Source of the DNA: Dolomitihabitans soli
GTDB taxonomy: Bacteria > Actinomycetota > Actinomycetes > Streptosporangiales > Streptosporangiaceae
Length of the DNA: 50,106 nucleotides
Direction: 5' to 3'
Assembly: GCF_022213955.1 (NCBI RefSeq)
Contig: NZ_JAKNTW010000029.1
Span: 1-50,106 of the forward strand
Part shown: in pieces, positions 1 through 10,192 of the stretch
Layout of the letters: each line of letters starts with the position of its first letter
Numbering within the stretch: position 1 is the first letter of the stretch
Made by a program: the position numbers and the translations under genes
Notes under the pieces: generated by a model
What the model saw: the letters and a program-made list of their open reading frames with translations, nothing else
The model's database searches: none
Told to the model about the DNA's origin: nothing

Positions 1-143
1 TAGAAGGGATAGAACTCCGCCGGCGTCATCGCGGTCTCATCCGGATGGCCGCCGACGATCCCGAGGTTGGGCTCGATCCACGGCATCACGCAGTCGATCT
101 GCGGGTAGCGCGCCTTGTAGACGAGCACCCGCCAGGTCCAGGG
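1..143 (-). pseudogene. Unidentified protein fragment running off the left edge
   Basis: On the minus strand an open frame runs from about position 143 off the window edge. It reads as ordinary protein, with segments such as YPQIDCVMPW and GGHPDETAMT. It is in a different frame from the TniQ-like fragment next to it. I do not recognise the family. The change of frame and of character at about 127-143 suggests a junction between two truncated genes rather than one gene. A sequencing frameshift inside a single gene is the alternative. Confidence 0.3.
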
Positions 144-465
144 CAGAGCCGTTGAACACCCCCAGGTGCATATCCCGCACGACCTCGGCGCCTACCCCCG
201 TGGCAGCACTGATCGCCTCGCATACCTCCGTGGTAGCGACGACGCCATACGCCAACGAACGCACATCGCCGGAAACCGGACGCAGGTCCAGTCTCGGCGA
301 CTCGGCCATCATCCACGGCGGGCACCCGTTCCGAACCGCCAACCGATCGACCCACGACGCGAGCGACTCGCCAGGCTCGGGAGCGACCACCAACGCCAGC
401 CGCCGGGGCCAGGCCACCATCATTTTTCGAGCCCAACCTCCTGTCGTACGCGCCTCTACTGCCAT
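127..465 (-). pseudogene. TniQ-family N-terminal fragment
   Basis: The frame starting at 465 encodes about 113 residues. They resemble the N-terminal domain of TniQ, the accessory or targeting protein of Tn5053/Tn7-like transposons. The visible hallmark is PGESLASWVDRLA followed by NG at residues ~31-47, and a later segment MHLGVFNGSALDL like the end of the TniQ N-terminal region. After that the frame becomes arginine-rich and stops, while another frame looks coding. TniQ proteins are usually several hundred residues, so this is a truncated remnant. No tniA or tniB is visible inside the window. It marks transposon activity at the left edge of the polyketide cluster. Confidence 0.6.
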
Positions 466-559
466 CTCCGATGGCCCACTGCCATGTCCGCTTCCATCTG
501 GCGTGACGCACTGTCGTCTTCAAGAGCCCCAGACAACGAACGCCGGCACTGATGCCCTG

Positions 560-592
560 TTGACATATCAAACGAACGCTCTTTTAATTCGT
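560..592 (+). promoter_or_regulatory. Promoter with TetR-type operator, leaderless transcript likely
   Basis: A TTGACA (560-565) lies 17 nt from a TTTAAT (583-588), a good vegetative promoter for an actinomycete. The -10 is only 6 nt upstream of the ATG at 595, so transcription would begin at or next to the start codon and the mRNA would be leaderless. No Shine-Dalgarno sequence precedes the ATG. An inverted repeat ACGAA (572-576) / TTCGT (588-592) overlaps the spacer and the -10, the expected place for autorepression by the TetR protein encoded next. Confidence 0.6.
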
Positions 593-594
593 GT

Positions 595-1212
595 ATGGGG
601 CGAATCGCAGGGGTAACCGCCGCGGAGACGCGCAAGCGGTTGCTGCACGCGGCAGCGGAGGTCTTCGCCCAGCGCGGTTATGACGGGACGCGCGTGACCG
701 ACATCGCCACGGCCGCAGGAGTGAGCAACGGCGCGCTGTACGCTCACTTCGGCTCGAAGGCGGAGCTGCTGGTGGCCGCGCTGCGCGCGCACGGGCCGCG
801 GCTGCTGGCCGACCTGCTGGCCGCCGACCCGGACCGGTCGATCGCGGACCTGCTGCTCGTCGTCGGCCGCCGGCTCCCGAACAGGCGCGACACCCACGGC
901 TACCTCATCGTCGAGGCGCTCGTCGCGGCCCGCCGCGACGAGGACGTCGCCCTGCCGATGCGTGACTACGTCGGCCAGCGCACCGACTGGATCGCCGGGC
1001 TCGTCCAGGCCGCCCAGCACGGCGGTGAACTGGACGGCGAGCTGTCATCCGACGCGCTGGCCCACTTCTGCCTGCTGCTCGCGATCGGCAGCGCGCTCAT
1101 CCCACCCGACCTGCACACGGTCGACGACGAGGAGTGGACCGCGCTGCTCACCCGTGTCGTCACCGCCTTCGCCCCTGCCGACACCACAGCACAGAGGGGA
1201 GCCCCACGGTGA
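595..1212 (+). CDS. TetR family transcriptional regulator
   Basis: The 205-residue protein has the TetR N-terminal helix-turn-helix at residues ~8-55: AAAEVFAQRGYDGTRVTDIA, then GVSNGALYAHFGSK. A variable ligand-binding helical domain follows. TetR proteins usually repress their own gene and neighbours and release DNA on binding a small ligand. The ATG start fits the promoter directly upstream and gives a leaderless message. The stop overlaps the GTG of the ferredoxin gene (GTGA), so the regulator, ferredoxin and P450 are probably co-transcribed. The ligand cannot be told from the sequence. Confidence 0.93.
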   Translation: MGRIAGVTAAETRKRLLHAAAEVFAQRGYDGTRVTDIATAAGVSNGALYAHFGSKAELLVAALRAHGPRLLADLLAADPDRSIADLLLVVGRRLPNRRDTHGYLIVEALVAARRDEDVALPMRDYVGQRTDWIAGLVQAAQHGGELDGELSSDALAHFCLLLAIGSALIPPDLHTVDDEEWTALLTRVVTAFAPADTTAQRGAPR

Positions 1213-1400
1213 AAGTAAAGATCGACGCCGAGCGATGCCAGGGACACGGCCGCTGCTACGACCTCGCCCCCGGCCTGTTCAGCGAGGACGACGAGGGCTA
1301 CGGCCAGGTGATCGGCGACGGCGTCGTGCAGCCGGGCCAGGAGCAGATGGCGAAGCTGGCCCTGTCCAACTGTCCGGAAAGAGCGATCGAATCCCTCTAG
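1209..1400 (+). CDS. Ferredoxin of the P450-partner type
   Basis: This 63-residue acidic protein has the short single-cluster ferredoxin layout of actinomycete P450 partners: RCQGHGRCYDLAP near the N-terminus and NCPERAI near the C-terminus. The three cysteines of CxxxxxC ... CP would hold a [3Fe-4S] cluster. It passes electrons from a ferredoxin reductase to the P450. The GTG start overlaps the TetR stop codon, and the P450 begins 14 nt downstream behind GGAGGAGG. No reductase gene is present in the window, so a general cellular reductase is probably used. Confidence 0.93.
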   Translation: MKVKIDAERCQGHGRCYDLAPGLFSEDDEGYGQVIGDGVVQPGQEQMAKLALSNCPERAIESL

Positions 1401-1414
1401 GGAGGAGGCGTCAC

Positions 1415-2686
1415 ATGACCGTCGACGACCGCTTCGACCAAGGTTTCCAGGAGACGCTGCGAGGCCGGCCCCTCGCGGCGCGCAGTGAGATCATCACCGG
1501 CCCGGTCTCCGACTGGGCAACCGATTTCTCCCACGCCGAGCCCGAGTGGGCCGCCGACCCGTACGCCATCCAGGACGAGTTGCGGCAGCGCTGCCCGATC
1601 GCGCACACCGAGCGGTTCGGCGGCGGCTGGCTGCCGACACGCTACGAGGACGTCGCGGCGATCGCCTACGACACCGATCGCTTCTCGTCACGGGCGATCA
1701 TCGTGAGCAACGTCCGGCCGCCTCGCGAGATCGCGCCGGTGGGCGGCGTACCGCCGATCTCCTCCGACCCGCCGTTCCACCACGACGCTCGCAAGCTGCT
1801 GCTGCCGGCGTTCACCAAGACCGCCGTCGCCAAGCAGGAGCGGGCGACGCGAGCGTTCTGCCACTCGCTCATCGACGCGCTGGAGGGGCAGCAGGTCATC
1901 GACGCCGCCCGCGACTACGCTCAGCACATCCCGATGCGGGTCATCGCCGACATGCTCGGTTTCCCGCCCGAGGACGGATCGCTGTTCCGCGAATTCGTCG
2001 AGAACGCCCTGGAGAGCGTCAACGCCCCGCCCGATGAGCGCGTTGACCGGATGGAGAAGCTGTTCGAGTACCTGTACGCGCAGATACGCGATCACGTCGA
2101 CGATCCGCGCGATGATCTGACGACCTACCTCATCAACGCTGAGCTCTACGGCGAGAAGCTGGCGCCGGCCCATGTGGCGGGCACGATGGCCCTGTTGCTC
2201 ATCGCCGGCATCGACACCACCTGGAGCGCGATCGGCGCGTCGCTGTGGCACCTGGCCAAGACACCGGCCGACCGCGAGCGCCTGGTCGCCGAGCCCGCCC
2301 TGCTGCCGACCGCGATGGAGGAACTGCTCCGGGCCTACGCGCCGGTCACGATGGCCCGGCTGGTCAAGGAGGACATGCACTGGAACGGCGTCGACATGAA
2401 GGCCGACGACTGGATCCTGCTGTCGTTCCCGGCGGCCAACCGCGACCCGGCCCAGTTCGACCGGGCCGATGAGGTCGTCATCGACCGCGAGGTCAACCGG
2501 CATGCCGCGTTCGGTCTCGGCATCCACCGGTGCGTGGGCTCACATCTGGCGCGCATGGAGCTGCGGGTCGCGCTCGAGGTCTGGCTGGAGCGCTTTCCGG
2601 CCTTCAGTCTCGAAGATCCATCCGCGGTGACCTGGGCCGCGAGCCAGGTCCGCGGGCCGCGCACGCTCCCGCTCCGCATCGGCTGA
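1415..2686 (+). CDS. Cytochrome P450 monooxygenase
   Basis: The 423-residue soluble bacterial class P450 has the oxygen-binding I-helix motif AGIDTT, the K-helix ExxR motif in EELLRAY, and the heme-ligand loop FGLGIHRCVG with the axial cysteine. An open frame extends further upstream, but the ATG at 1415 has a strong GGAGGAGG ribosome site and gives the normal family length. The paired ferredoxin directly upstream supplies electrons. Its position beside the polyketide genes suggests oxidation of an aromatic polyketide. It could equally be an unrelated TetR-controlled unit at the cluster edge, because an MFS relic and a hairpin separate it from the PKS operon. Confidence 0.95.
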   Translation: MTVDDRFDQGFQETLRGRPLAARSEIITGPVSDWATDFSHAEPEWAADPYAIQDELRQRCPIAHTERFGGGWLPTRYEDVAAIAYDTDRFSSRAIIVSNVRPPREIAPVGGVPPISSDPPFHHDARKLLLPAFTKTAVAKQERATRAFCHSLIDALEGQQVIDAARDYAQHIPMRVIADMLGFPPEDGSLFREFVENALESVNAPPDERVDRMEKLFEYLYAQIRDHVDDPRDDLTTYLINAELYGEKLAPAHVAGTMALLLIAGIDTTWSAIGASLWHLAKTPADRERLVAEPALLPTAMEELLRAYAPVTMARLVKEDMHWNGVDMKADDWILLSFPAANRDPAQFDRADEVVIDREVNRHAAFGLGIHRCVGSHLARMELRVALEVWLERFPAFSLEDPSAVTWAASQVRGPRTLPLRIG

Positions 2687-2692
2687 CCGCGT

Positions 2693-2723
2693 CCAGGGGT
2701 TCGAATGACCTTCGAGCCCCTGG
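2693..2723 (+). terminator. Hairpin after the P450 gene
   Basis: Arms CCAGGGGTTCGA (2693-2704) and TCGAGCCCCTGG (2712-2723) pair over 12 positions with one G-T wobble and a 7-nt loop, starting 7 nt after the P450 stop codon. There is no U-tract, as is usual for actinomycete terminators. The GGTTCGAA portion looks like a tRNA T-loop, but no tRNA body is present. Confidence 0.6.
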
Positions 2724-2724
2724 C

Positions 2725-2979
2725 CGCCCAAACCGTGGCTGCGACGAGCTGGACGAGGCCGCTGCGAGGTAACCGGGTGACGGTCCCGGAGAGCATACCG
2801 GCGCTGAGCCCGCCGACTGCGATCGCGGACAGAAAGAGCCCCAGGGTCTGGGGGTCGCCCTCGAAGCGGATCTCGTTGATCAGGGGGAAGAGCGCGATCG
2901 GCATGGCCAGGACGGTGGCGGCGAGGTCGGTGGCGAAGGAGCCCCAAAGGGTGGGGCGCCGAAGGATGATCAGCCGGCC
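2725..2979 (-). pseudogene. MFS transporter fragment
   Basis: The minus strand encodes about 85 residues typical of an MFS exporter of the MFS_3 type: LRRPTLWGSF, then TVLAMPIALFPLINE, then FLSAIAVGGLSAGMLSGTVT. This covers roughly two membrane helices, with no proper N- or C-terminus. The rest of the 2687-3263 gap has no convincing gene. On the plus strand near 3095-3164 a short frame ends in AFLKRRGKGVTF and may be the tail of another lost gene. The fragment may be the remains of an exporter once tied to the cluster or P450 unit. Confidence 0.65.
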
Positions 2980-3263
2980 CCCTCGGGCTGAGCGCCTGAT
3001 CGCCGGTGGGACTGTCGCCCGGCCGTTCCAGAGTGTCCGCCACCTCGTCGACGACGTGAGCGCCGCCACCGCCTGCGCACCAGGACCACGGCGGCTCCTG
3101 CTGTCCGGACCGGCCAGGCGGTGGCGGCCTTCCTGAAACGCCGAGGCAAGGGTGTCACGTTCTGAGCCGGCCGGACGAGAGGCTCTCGACCTTCGCTCCA
3201 CCGTCCTGCCAGCTGGGTGGACGACCCTCGAGGGTGGATCACTCCGCCTCTGGAAGGCCGACA

Positions 3264-4331
3264 ATGAAGGCTCTCGTCCTCGCCGGCGGGCCCGGAACAC
3301 GCCTGCGCCCACTCACCCACACCCTGCCCAGGCATCTCCTTCCCATCGCCAACAAACCCGTTCTGCACTACGGACTCCAGGCCATCAGGAACGCCGCGAT
3401 CACCCAGGTCGGCATCATCGTGGACGACCGCGACCACCAGGTGCGCCGCGATGTCGGCAACGGATCGGCGTTCGGCCTGGAGGTGTCCTACATCCCCCAG
3501 GACGCTCCCCTGGGGCTCGCCCACTGCATCCTGATCGCGCGGGACTTCCTGGGCGACGACGACTTCGTGCTCTATCTCGGCGACAACGTCATCCTTGAGG
3601 GAGTCGTCGCGCTCAGGGACAAGTTCCTCAAGCGCCGGCCCGCCGCGATGGTGATGACCGGCAGGGTGCCCGACGCGACGGGCTTCGGCGTCGCCGAACT
3701 CGGCGGCGCGGACCGGGTCATCCGCCTGGAGGAGAAGCCGCGCAGCCCGCGCAGCGACCTGGCGGTGATCGGAGCGTACGCGTTCTCGCCCGCGATCCAT
3801 CAGGCGGTGCGCAGCATCACACCGAACTGGCGCCGCGAACGGGAGATCACCGACGCCCTCACCTGGCTGATCGACCACGACTACGAGGTCGTCACCCATG
3901 TCGTGAACGGCTACTGGAGGGACACCGGGCGGATCGACGACCTGCTCGACTGCAACCGTGAGGTGCTCGGCAGGATGCAACCCGCGATCCGCGGCACGGT
4001 CGACGACGACAGTGAGCTGGTCGGCCAGGTCGTCGTGGAGGAGGGTGCGCGCGTGATCGCGTCCCGCGTCCAGGGACCCGCGATCATCGGCGGCGACACC
4101 GTCCTCGCCCGGAGCTCCATCGGGCCGTGCACGTCGATCGGTCCCGAGTGCGAGATCACGGACTGCGGGATCGAGGACTCCATCGTGCTCGACGGCTGCA
4201 CGCTCGACGGCGTGCGCGGCATCCGCGAGTCGGTGATCGGCAGATCCGTCCGGCTCGGCGTTCAGCAGGGTAATGCGAACGGTCGCCGCCTCATCCTGGG
4301 TGACCACAGCGAGGTGCTGATCCAGCCATGA
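3264..4331 (+). CDS. rmlA: Glucose-1-phosphate thymidylyltransferase (long form)
   Basis: The 355-residue protein is a long-form RmlA/RfbA homologue. It should join glucose-1-phosphate and dTTP into dTDP-glucose, the first step of deoxysugar supply. The nucleotide-binding signature LAGGPGTRLRPLT is at residues ~6-18, followed by PIANKPVLHYG, LGDN and EEKP. Beyond ~residue 240 it has hexapeptide-like beta-helix repeats with many Ile-Gly steps. Its stop overlaps the ATG of the RmlB-like gene, so the two are translationally coupled. No glycosyltransferase or later deoxysugar enzyme is present, so the product's use here is unclear. Confidence 0.9.
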   Translation: MKALVLAGGPGTRLRPLTHTLPRHLLPIANKPVLHYGLQAIRNAAITQVGIIVDDRDHQVRRDVGNGSAFGLEVSYIPQDAPLGLAHCILIARDFLGDDDFVLYLGDNVILEGVVALRDKFLKRRPAAMVMTGRVPDATGFGVAELGGADRVIRLEEKPRSPRSDLAVIGAYAFSPAIHQAVRSITPNWRREREITDALTWLIDHDYEVVTHVVNGYWRDTGRIDDLLDCNREVLGRMQPAIRGTVDDDSELVGQVVVEEGARVIASRVQGPAIIGGDTVLARSSIGPCTSIGPECEITDCGIEDSIVLDGCTLDGVRGIRESVIGRSVRLGVQQGNANGRRLILGDHSEVLIQP

Positions 4332-5332
4332 GGATCCTGGTCACCGGTGGCGCCGGCTTCATCGGATCCCACTACGTGCGCCGCCTCCTCGCCGGCGACT
4401 ACCCGGGCTACCCGGACGTGGCCGTCACCGTCGTGGACAAAGTGACCCACACGGGCAACCTCGCGAACCTGCCCCTGGACCACCCGCGTCTCTCCTTCGT
4501 CAAGGCCGACGTCTGCGACGCCTCGGCGCTCTACGACGTGGTACGCGGTCACGACGCCGTCGTCCATCTGGCGGCCGAGCCCCCCGCCGGCCGTACGCTG
4601 CTCGGCTCGGGAGAGTACGTCATCAGCAACGTGCTCGGCACCCGGGCCGTCCTGGAGTGCTGCCTGCGAGCGGGTGTGGAACGCGTCGTCCAGGTGTCCA
4701 CCGGGAAGGTGTACGGCTCGATCGGCACCGGCTCGTGGACCGAGCGGCACGCCCTGCGGCCCAGCTCGCCGTACGCGGCGTCGAAGGCCGCCGGAGACCT
4801 GCTCGCCCTGGCCTACCACCGGAGCCACCGCCTGCCGGTGTCGGTCACCCGATGCTCGAACACCTACGGGCCCCGCCAGTTCATCGGGAAGATCATCCCG
4901 AGGTTCGTCACCGACCTGCTCGACGGGAGGCTGGTCCGGCTCCACGGTGACGGCCTCCACACGCGGGAGTGGCTGCACGTCGACGACCACTGCCGGGGTC
5001 TGCAGCTGGTCCTGGACGGCGGACGGCCCGGGCAGGTCTACCACCTGGGCGGCGGCAGGGAGCTCACCAACAGGGAACTCGCCGGCCGGCTGGTCGGGCT
5101 CTGCGGCTCCAGCTGGGAACAGGTCCGGTTCGCCGCCGACCGGGAGGGACAGGACAGGCGCCACTCCCTCGACTGCGGCAAGGCGGAACGTGAACTCGGC
5201 TACCTGCCCCGCATCCCGTTCGACGACGGTCTCGCCGAGGTCGTCGGCTGGTACCGCGACAACCGGGGGTGGTGGGCCCCGGCGCGTGAGACGGCCGATC
5301 TCACCGGACCCGGCCCGGCGCGGCGATGGTGA
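4328..5332 (+). CDS. RmlB-like dTDP-glucose 4,6-dehydratase homologue with altered active site
   Basis: The 334-residue extended SDR aligns along its length with dTDP-glucose 4,6-dehydratases. It has the NAD site GGAGFIGSH, the Tyr149-xxx-Lys153 pair in PYAASK, then TRCSNTYGP, HVDDHCRG and a C-terminal WYRDNRGWW. The catalytic triad normally written STDEVYG reads STGKVYG (Thr125-Gly126-Lys127), so the acid and base that drive C5-C6 dehydration are gone. The usual AAESHVDRS also reads AAEPPAGRT. It probably does not perform the standard reaction and may be an oxidoreductase, an epimerase-like enzyme or a decayed gene. The frame is intact and coupled to rmlA. Confidence 0.85.
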   Translation: MRILVTGGAGFIGSHYVRRLLAGDYPGYPDVAVTVVDKVTHTGNLANLPLDHPRLSFVKADVCDASALYDVVRGHDAVVHLAAEPPAGRTLLGSGEYVISNVLGTRAVLECCLRAGVERVVQVSTGKVYGSIGTGSWTERHALRPSSPYAASKAAGDLLALAYHRSHRLPVSVTRCSNTYGPRQFIGKIIPRFVTDLLDGRLVRLHGDGLHTREWLHVDDHCRGLQLVLDGGRPGQVYHLGGGRELTNRELAGRLVGLCGSSWEQVRFAADREGQDRRHSLDCGKAERELGYLPRIPFDDGLAEVVGWYRDNRGWWAPARETADLTGPGPARRW

Positions 5333-5468
5333 GCGTTCTGGAGTTCAACGAGCTTCCAGCCGTCCTGGAGCGTCACATCGATCCTTGATCGTATGGACGA
5401 CTTCCGGCGGCGCACACGCCGCGCACCCGCCTCTCCCCGCCCACGACCGAAGGCGGGGTGAACCGCCG

Positions 5469-5924
5469 ATGATCTCGCAGACGTTGAGCATCCCGGCCCT
5501 GATCGGCAGCGGCATCGTCGCCGGCGTGCTGTTCGCCGTGGCGCTCAACACGGTACCCGCCCTGATGTCCATGTCGCCGGACATGTACATCCGCTCACAC
5601 CAGTCGCTCCAACGCAACTGGGATCCGACCATGCCCGTGATCGTGCTCGCCAGCGCCGCCACCGACCTCGGCCTCGTCGTCGTCGTGGAGCGATCACCGG
5701 GCAGGGGCCTCTTCGCGATGGCGGCCGTGTGCCTGATCGGCGTGGCCATCGTGTCCCACCTGTGCAACGTGCCCATCAACCGCCGGGTGCGCCGGCTCGA
5801 CCCGGACTTCATCCCGGCCGACTGGCTCGACCCGCGGCCCGCCTGGCGGGGATGGCACCTGCTGCGCACCGCGCTCGCCCTCATCGCGCTGGCGCTCAAC
5901 AGCGTCGCGGTCACGCTCACCTGA
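5469..5924 (+). CDS. DUF1772 (anthrone-oxygenase-like) membrane protein
   Basis: The 151-residue protein has about four hydrophobic segments: near the start (IPALIGSGIVAGVLFAVAL), ~55-75, ~80-100, and a C-terminal one ending ALNSVAVTLT. The pattern SHLCNVPINRRV between helices 3 and 4 is typical of DUF1772. This family includes cofactor-free anthrone or noranthrone oxygenases of polyketide pathways. A role in oxidising a polyaromatic intermediate is an inference from that relationship and from the cyclase and PKS genes downstream. The upstream region 5333-5468 shows no clear regulatory signal. Confidence 0.75.
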   Translation: MISQTLSIPALIGSGIVAGVLFAVALNTVPALMSMSPDMYIRSHQSLQRNWDPTMPVIVLASAATDLGLVVVVERSPGRGLFAMAAVCLIGVAIVSHLCNVPINRRVRRLDPDFIPADWLDPRPAWRGWHLLRTALALIALALNSVAVTLT

Positions 5925-6077
5925 TCGCGCGGCCGGGCCGATGGCGCCGTCGTCGAACGAGGGACGACCGGCCGTGGACCAGGCGTCGACCAGGCCGCGA
6001 ACCGGCCGGCCCATCGTGCTCGGGCAAGGTCCCTCCCGCACAGGGCGAGCAATGAAAGCACCAGGAGAGGAGCTGCC

Positions 6078-6413
6078 GTGAACAGACTGATCGTCGCCCG
6101 GATGGACGCCACGAGCGCGGACGCCGTGGCAGAGATCTTCACCGGCTCCGACGCCACGGACCTGCCGCACCTGATCGGTGTCTCACGCCGGACGCTCTTC
6201 CGCTTCCACGACCTCTACTTCCACCTCGTGGAGGCCGGGGAGGACGTCACCGAACGTCTCTACCGGGCGCGCGGCCATCCGCTGTACCAGGACGTCGCCC
6301 GGCGGCTGGCCGTACACATGCGCCCCTATGACCCGAACTGGCGGGAACCCAAGGACGCCATGGCGATTCCCTTCTATCAGTGGGAAGTAGGGCGGGGCCG
6401 TGCCGATGCCTGA
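6078..6413 (+). CDS. TcmI-family type II polyketide cyclase
   Basis: The 111-residue protein matches the TcmI / WhiE-VII cyclase family. Near the N-terminus it has LIVARMD and ATDLPHLIGVSRRTLFRFHDLYFHL. At the C-terminus it has the characteristic DPNWREPKDAMA and FYQWE. These small ferredoxin-fold enzymes direct late ring closures of aromatic polyketides. The GTG start follows a strong AGGAGAGGAG site. The stop at 6411-6413 overlaps the start of the cupin gene, so translation is coupled. Confidence 0.93.
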   Translation: MNRLIVARMDATSADAVAEIFTGSDATDLPHLIGVSRRTLFRFHDLYFHLVEAGEDVTERLYRARGHPLYQDVARRLAVHMRPYDPNWREPKDAMAIPFYQWEVGRGRADA

Positions 6414-6843
6414 GACGAGCCCGGCGCGAGCCGTACGGAAGATCGCCGCCTGCGACGTGGCGCCCAACCGCCGGCGCGGCGGAGACATCCGGGTGCTCCT
6501 CAGCCCGACGACGGTGGGAGCCTCCACGGGTTTCACGGGTGTGCTCACCCTTCAGGCCGGCGAATACGTCTCCGAGCACTATCACCCCTATTCCGAGGAG
6601 TTCCTGTACGTCGTCCGTGGCGGGATCGAGGTCCGGGTCGACGGCGAGAGGATCACGCTCGACTCCGGGGAAGGCATCATGATCCCGATCGGGGCGCGGC
6701 ACCGGGTGACGAACTTCACGGCTGAGCCGGCGCTGGTCGTCTTCCACCTGTGCCCGCTGGCTCCGCGGCCGGACCTCGGGCACGTCGACACCGAGGCCCT
6801 CCCCCACCCCGTGGAGCCCGTGCCGAACGTCGGGGACCGGTGA
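6406..6843 (+). CDS. Cupin-domain protein of the aromatic polyketide (WhiE-II) type
   Basis: The ~145-residue single-domain cupin has the metal-binding motif pattern in [18 protein letters not shown], with His, His and Glu ligands, and a second cupin motif near [10 protein letters not shown]. Cupin proteins of this kind sit directly before KS-alpha in spore-pigment and pentangular polyphenol clusters and are thought to assist cyclisation. GTG at 6400 and ATG at 6406 are both possible starts, and the ATG is preferred. Its TGA overlaps the KS-alpha ATG. Confidence 0.9.
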   Translation: MPETSPARAVRKIAACDVAPNRRRGGDIRVLLSPTTVGASTGFTGVLTLQAGEYVSEHYHPYSEEFLYVVRGGIEVRVDGERITLDSGEGIMIPIGARHRVTNFTAEPALVVFHLCPLAPRPDLGHVDTEALPHPVEPVPNVGDR

Positions 6844-8110
6844 TGAGCGGGCGCCGGGCCGTCATCACCGGAATCGGCGTCTGCGCCCCCGGCGGAATCG
6901 GCCGCAAGGCTTTCTGGGAGCTGCTCGCGGCGGGCCGTACGGCGACCCGCACGATCACCTTCTTCGACCCGGCGGGCTTCCGCTCCCAGATGGCCGCGGA
7001 GTGCGACTTCGATCCGGCCGCCGAGGGTCTCACGCCGCAGGAGATCAGGCGGATGGATCGCGCCGCCCAGCTGGCCGTGGTGTCCGCCAGGGAGGCGTGG
7101 TCGGACAGCGGGCTCGGCGCCGGCCATGTCCCGGCCGAGCGCATCGGCACCAGCATCGGCAGCGCGGTCGGCTGCACCATGGGGCTGGAGGAGGAGTACG
7201 TCGTCGTCAGCGACGGAGGCAGGCGCTGGCTCGTCGACTCCGGCTATGCCGTGCCGCAGCTCTACGGCTACCTGGTGCCGAGCACGCTGGCCTGCGAGGT
7301 GGCGTGGGCCTGCGGGGCGGAGGGACCGGCCGCGCTGATCTCCACGGGCTGCACCTCGGGGCTGGACGCCGTCGGCCACGGGTGCCAGCTCATCCAGGAG
7401 GGCTCCGCCGACATCGTGGTGGCGGGCGCCACCGACGCCCCGATCTCCCCCATCACCGTCGCCTGCTTCGACGCGATCAGGGCCACCTCGCCGAACAACG
7501 GCGACCCCGCGCACGCCTCCCGCCCGTTCGACCGCCGCCGCGACGGCTTCGTGCTGGGCGAGGGCGCGGCGATCCTGGTGCTGGAGGAGCTGACGGCCGC
7601 CCGGCGGCGCGGCGCGTCCGTCTACTGTGAAATCGCCGGGTTCTCCGGCCGGTCCAACGCCTTCCACATGACCGGCCTCAAACCCGACGGCAGGGAGATG
7701 GCGGAGGCGATCCGCGTCGCCATGGACCAGGCGCGGCTGAACCCCGGGGACGTCGACTACATCAACGCCCACGGCTCCGGGACCAAGCAGAACGACCGGC
7801 ACGAGACCGCCGCGTTCAAGCGGAGCCTCGGCGAGCGGGCCCGGCAGGTGCCGGTGAGCTCGATCAAGTCCATGGTCGGGCACTCGCTCGGCGCCATCGG
7901 CTCGATCGAGGTCGCCGCCTGCGCGCTCGCGATGGAGCACCAGGTCGTCCCGCCGACGGCCAACCTGCACGAGCCCGACCCCGAATGCGATCTCGACTAC
8001 GTGCCGGTGACGGCCCGGGAGCACCCGATCGACGTGGTGCTGAGCGTGGGCAGCGGCTTCGGCGGCTTCCAGACCGCGATGGTGCTCGCCGCCCCGCACA
8101 AGGCGGACGG

Positions 8111-8114
<4 letters not shown>
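6843..8114 (+). CDS. Type II PKS ketosynthase alpha subunit (KS-alpha)
   Basis: The 423-residue ketosynthase catalyses decarboxylative chain elongation of the poly-beta-keto chain with the CLF partner. The catalytic triad is visible: Cys170 in STGCTSGLD, His310 in [11 protein letters not shown] and His347 in VGHSLGAIG. It starts with an ATG inside the cupin stop codon, and the CLF starts inside its own stop codon, which keeps subunit ratios equal. A degraded 67-bp copy of its codons ~239-261 lies at 15775-15841. Confidence 0.98.
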
Positions 8115-10053
<1,939 letters not shown>

Positions 10054-10192
10054 TCACCACCCTGGTGAACGGGCCTCGTTGGACCCGTACTCGCCCCGCA
10101 CGGCCGCGGGAATCTCGTCCGGACCCTCATCGCCTTCCTGGCCCTGAGGACGAACACGGTGGCGACCGCCGCCCTCATCCGACGGAGTGACA

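Noticed and set aside
962-1414. Upstream extension of the P450 frame to 962
   Set aside because: The added residues are Ser/Pro/Arg-rich and overlap the TetR and ferredoxin genes. The ATG at 1415 has a strong ribosome site and gives normal P450 length.
2693-2723. tRNA-like GGTTCGAA segment
   Set aside because: Only a T-loop-like octamer inside a simple hairpin. No acceptor stem, anticodon arm or D arm could be found around it.
10054-10192. Possible small gene between the ACP-cyclase and first KR genes
   Set aside because: The 139 bases contain no frame with a ribosome site and family-like sequence; treated as a spacer.
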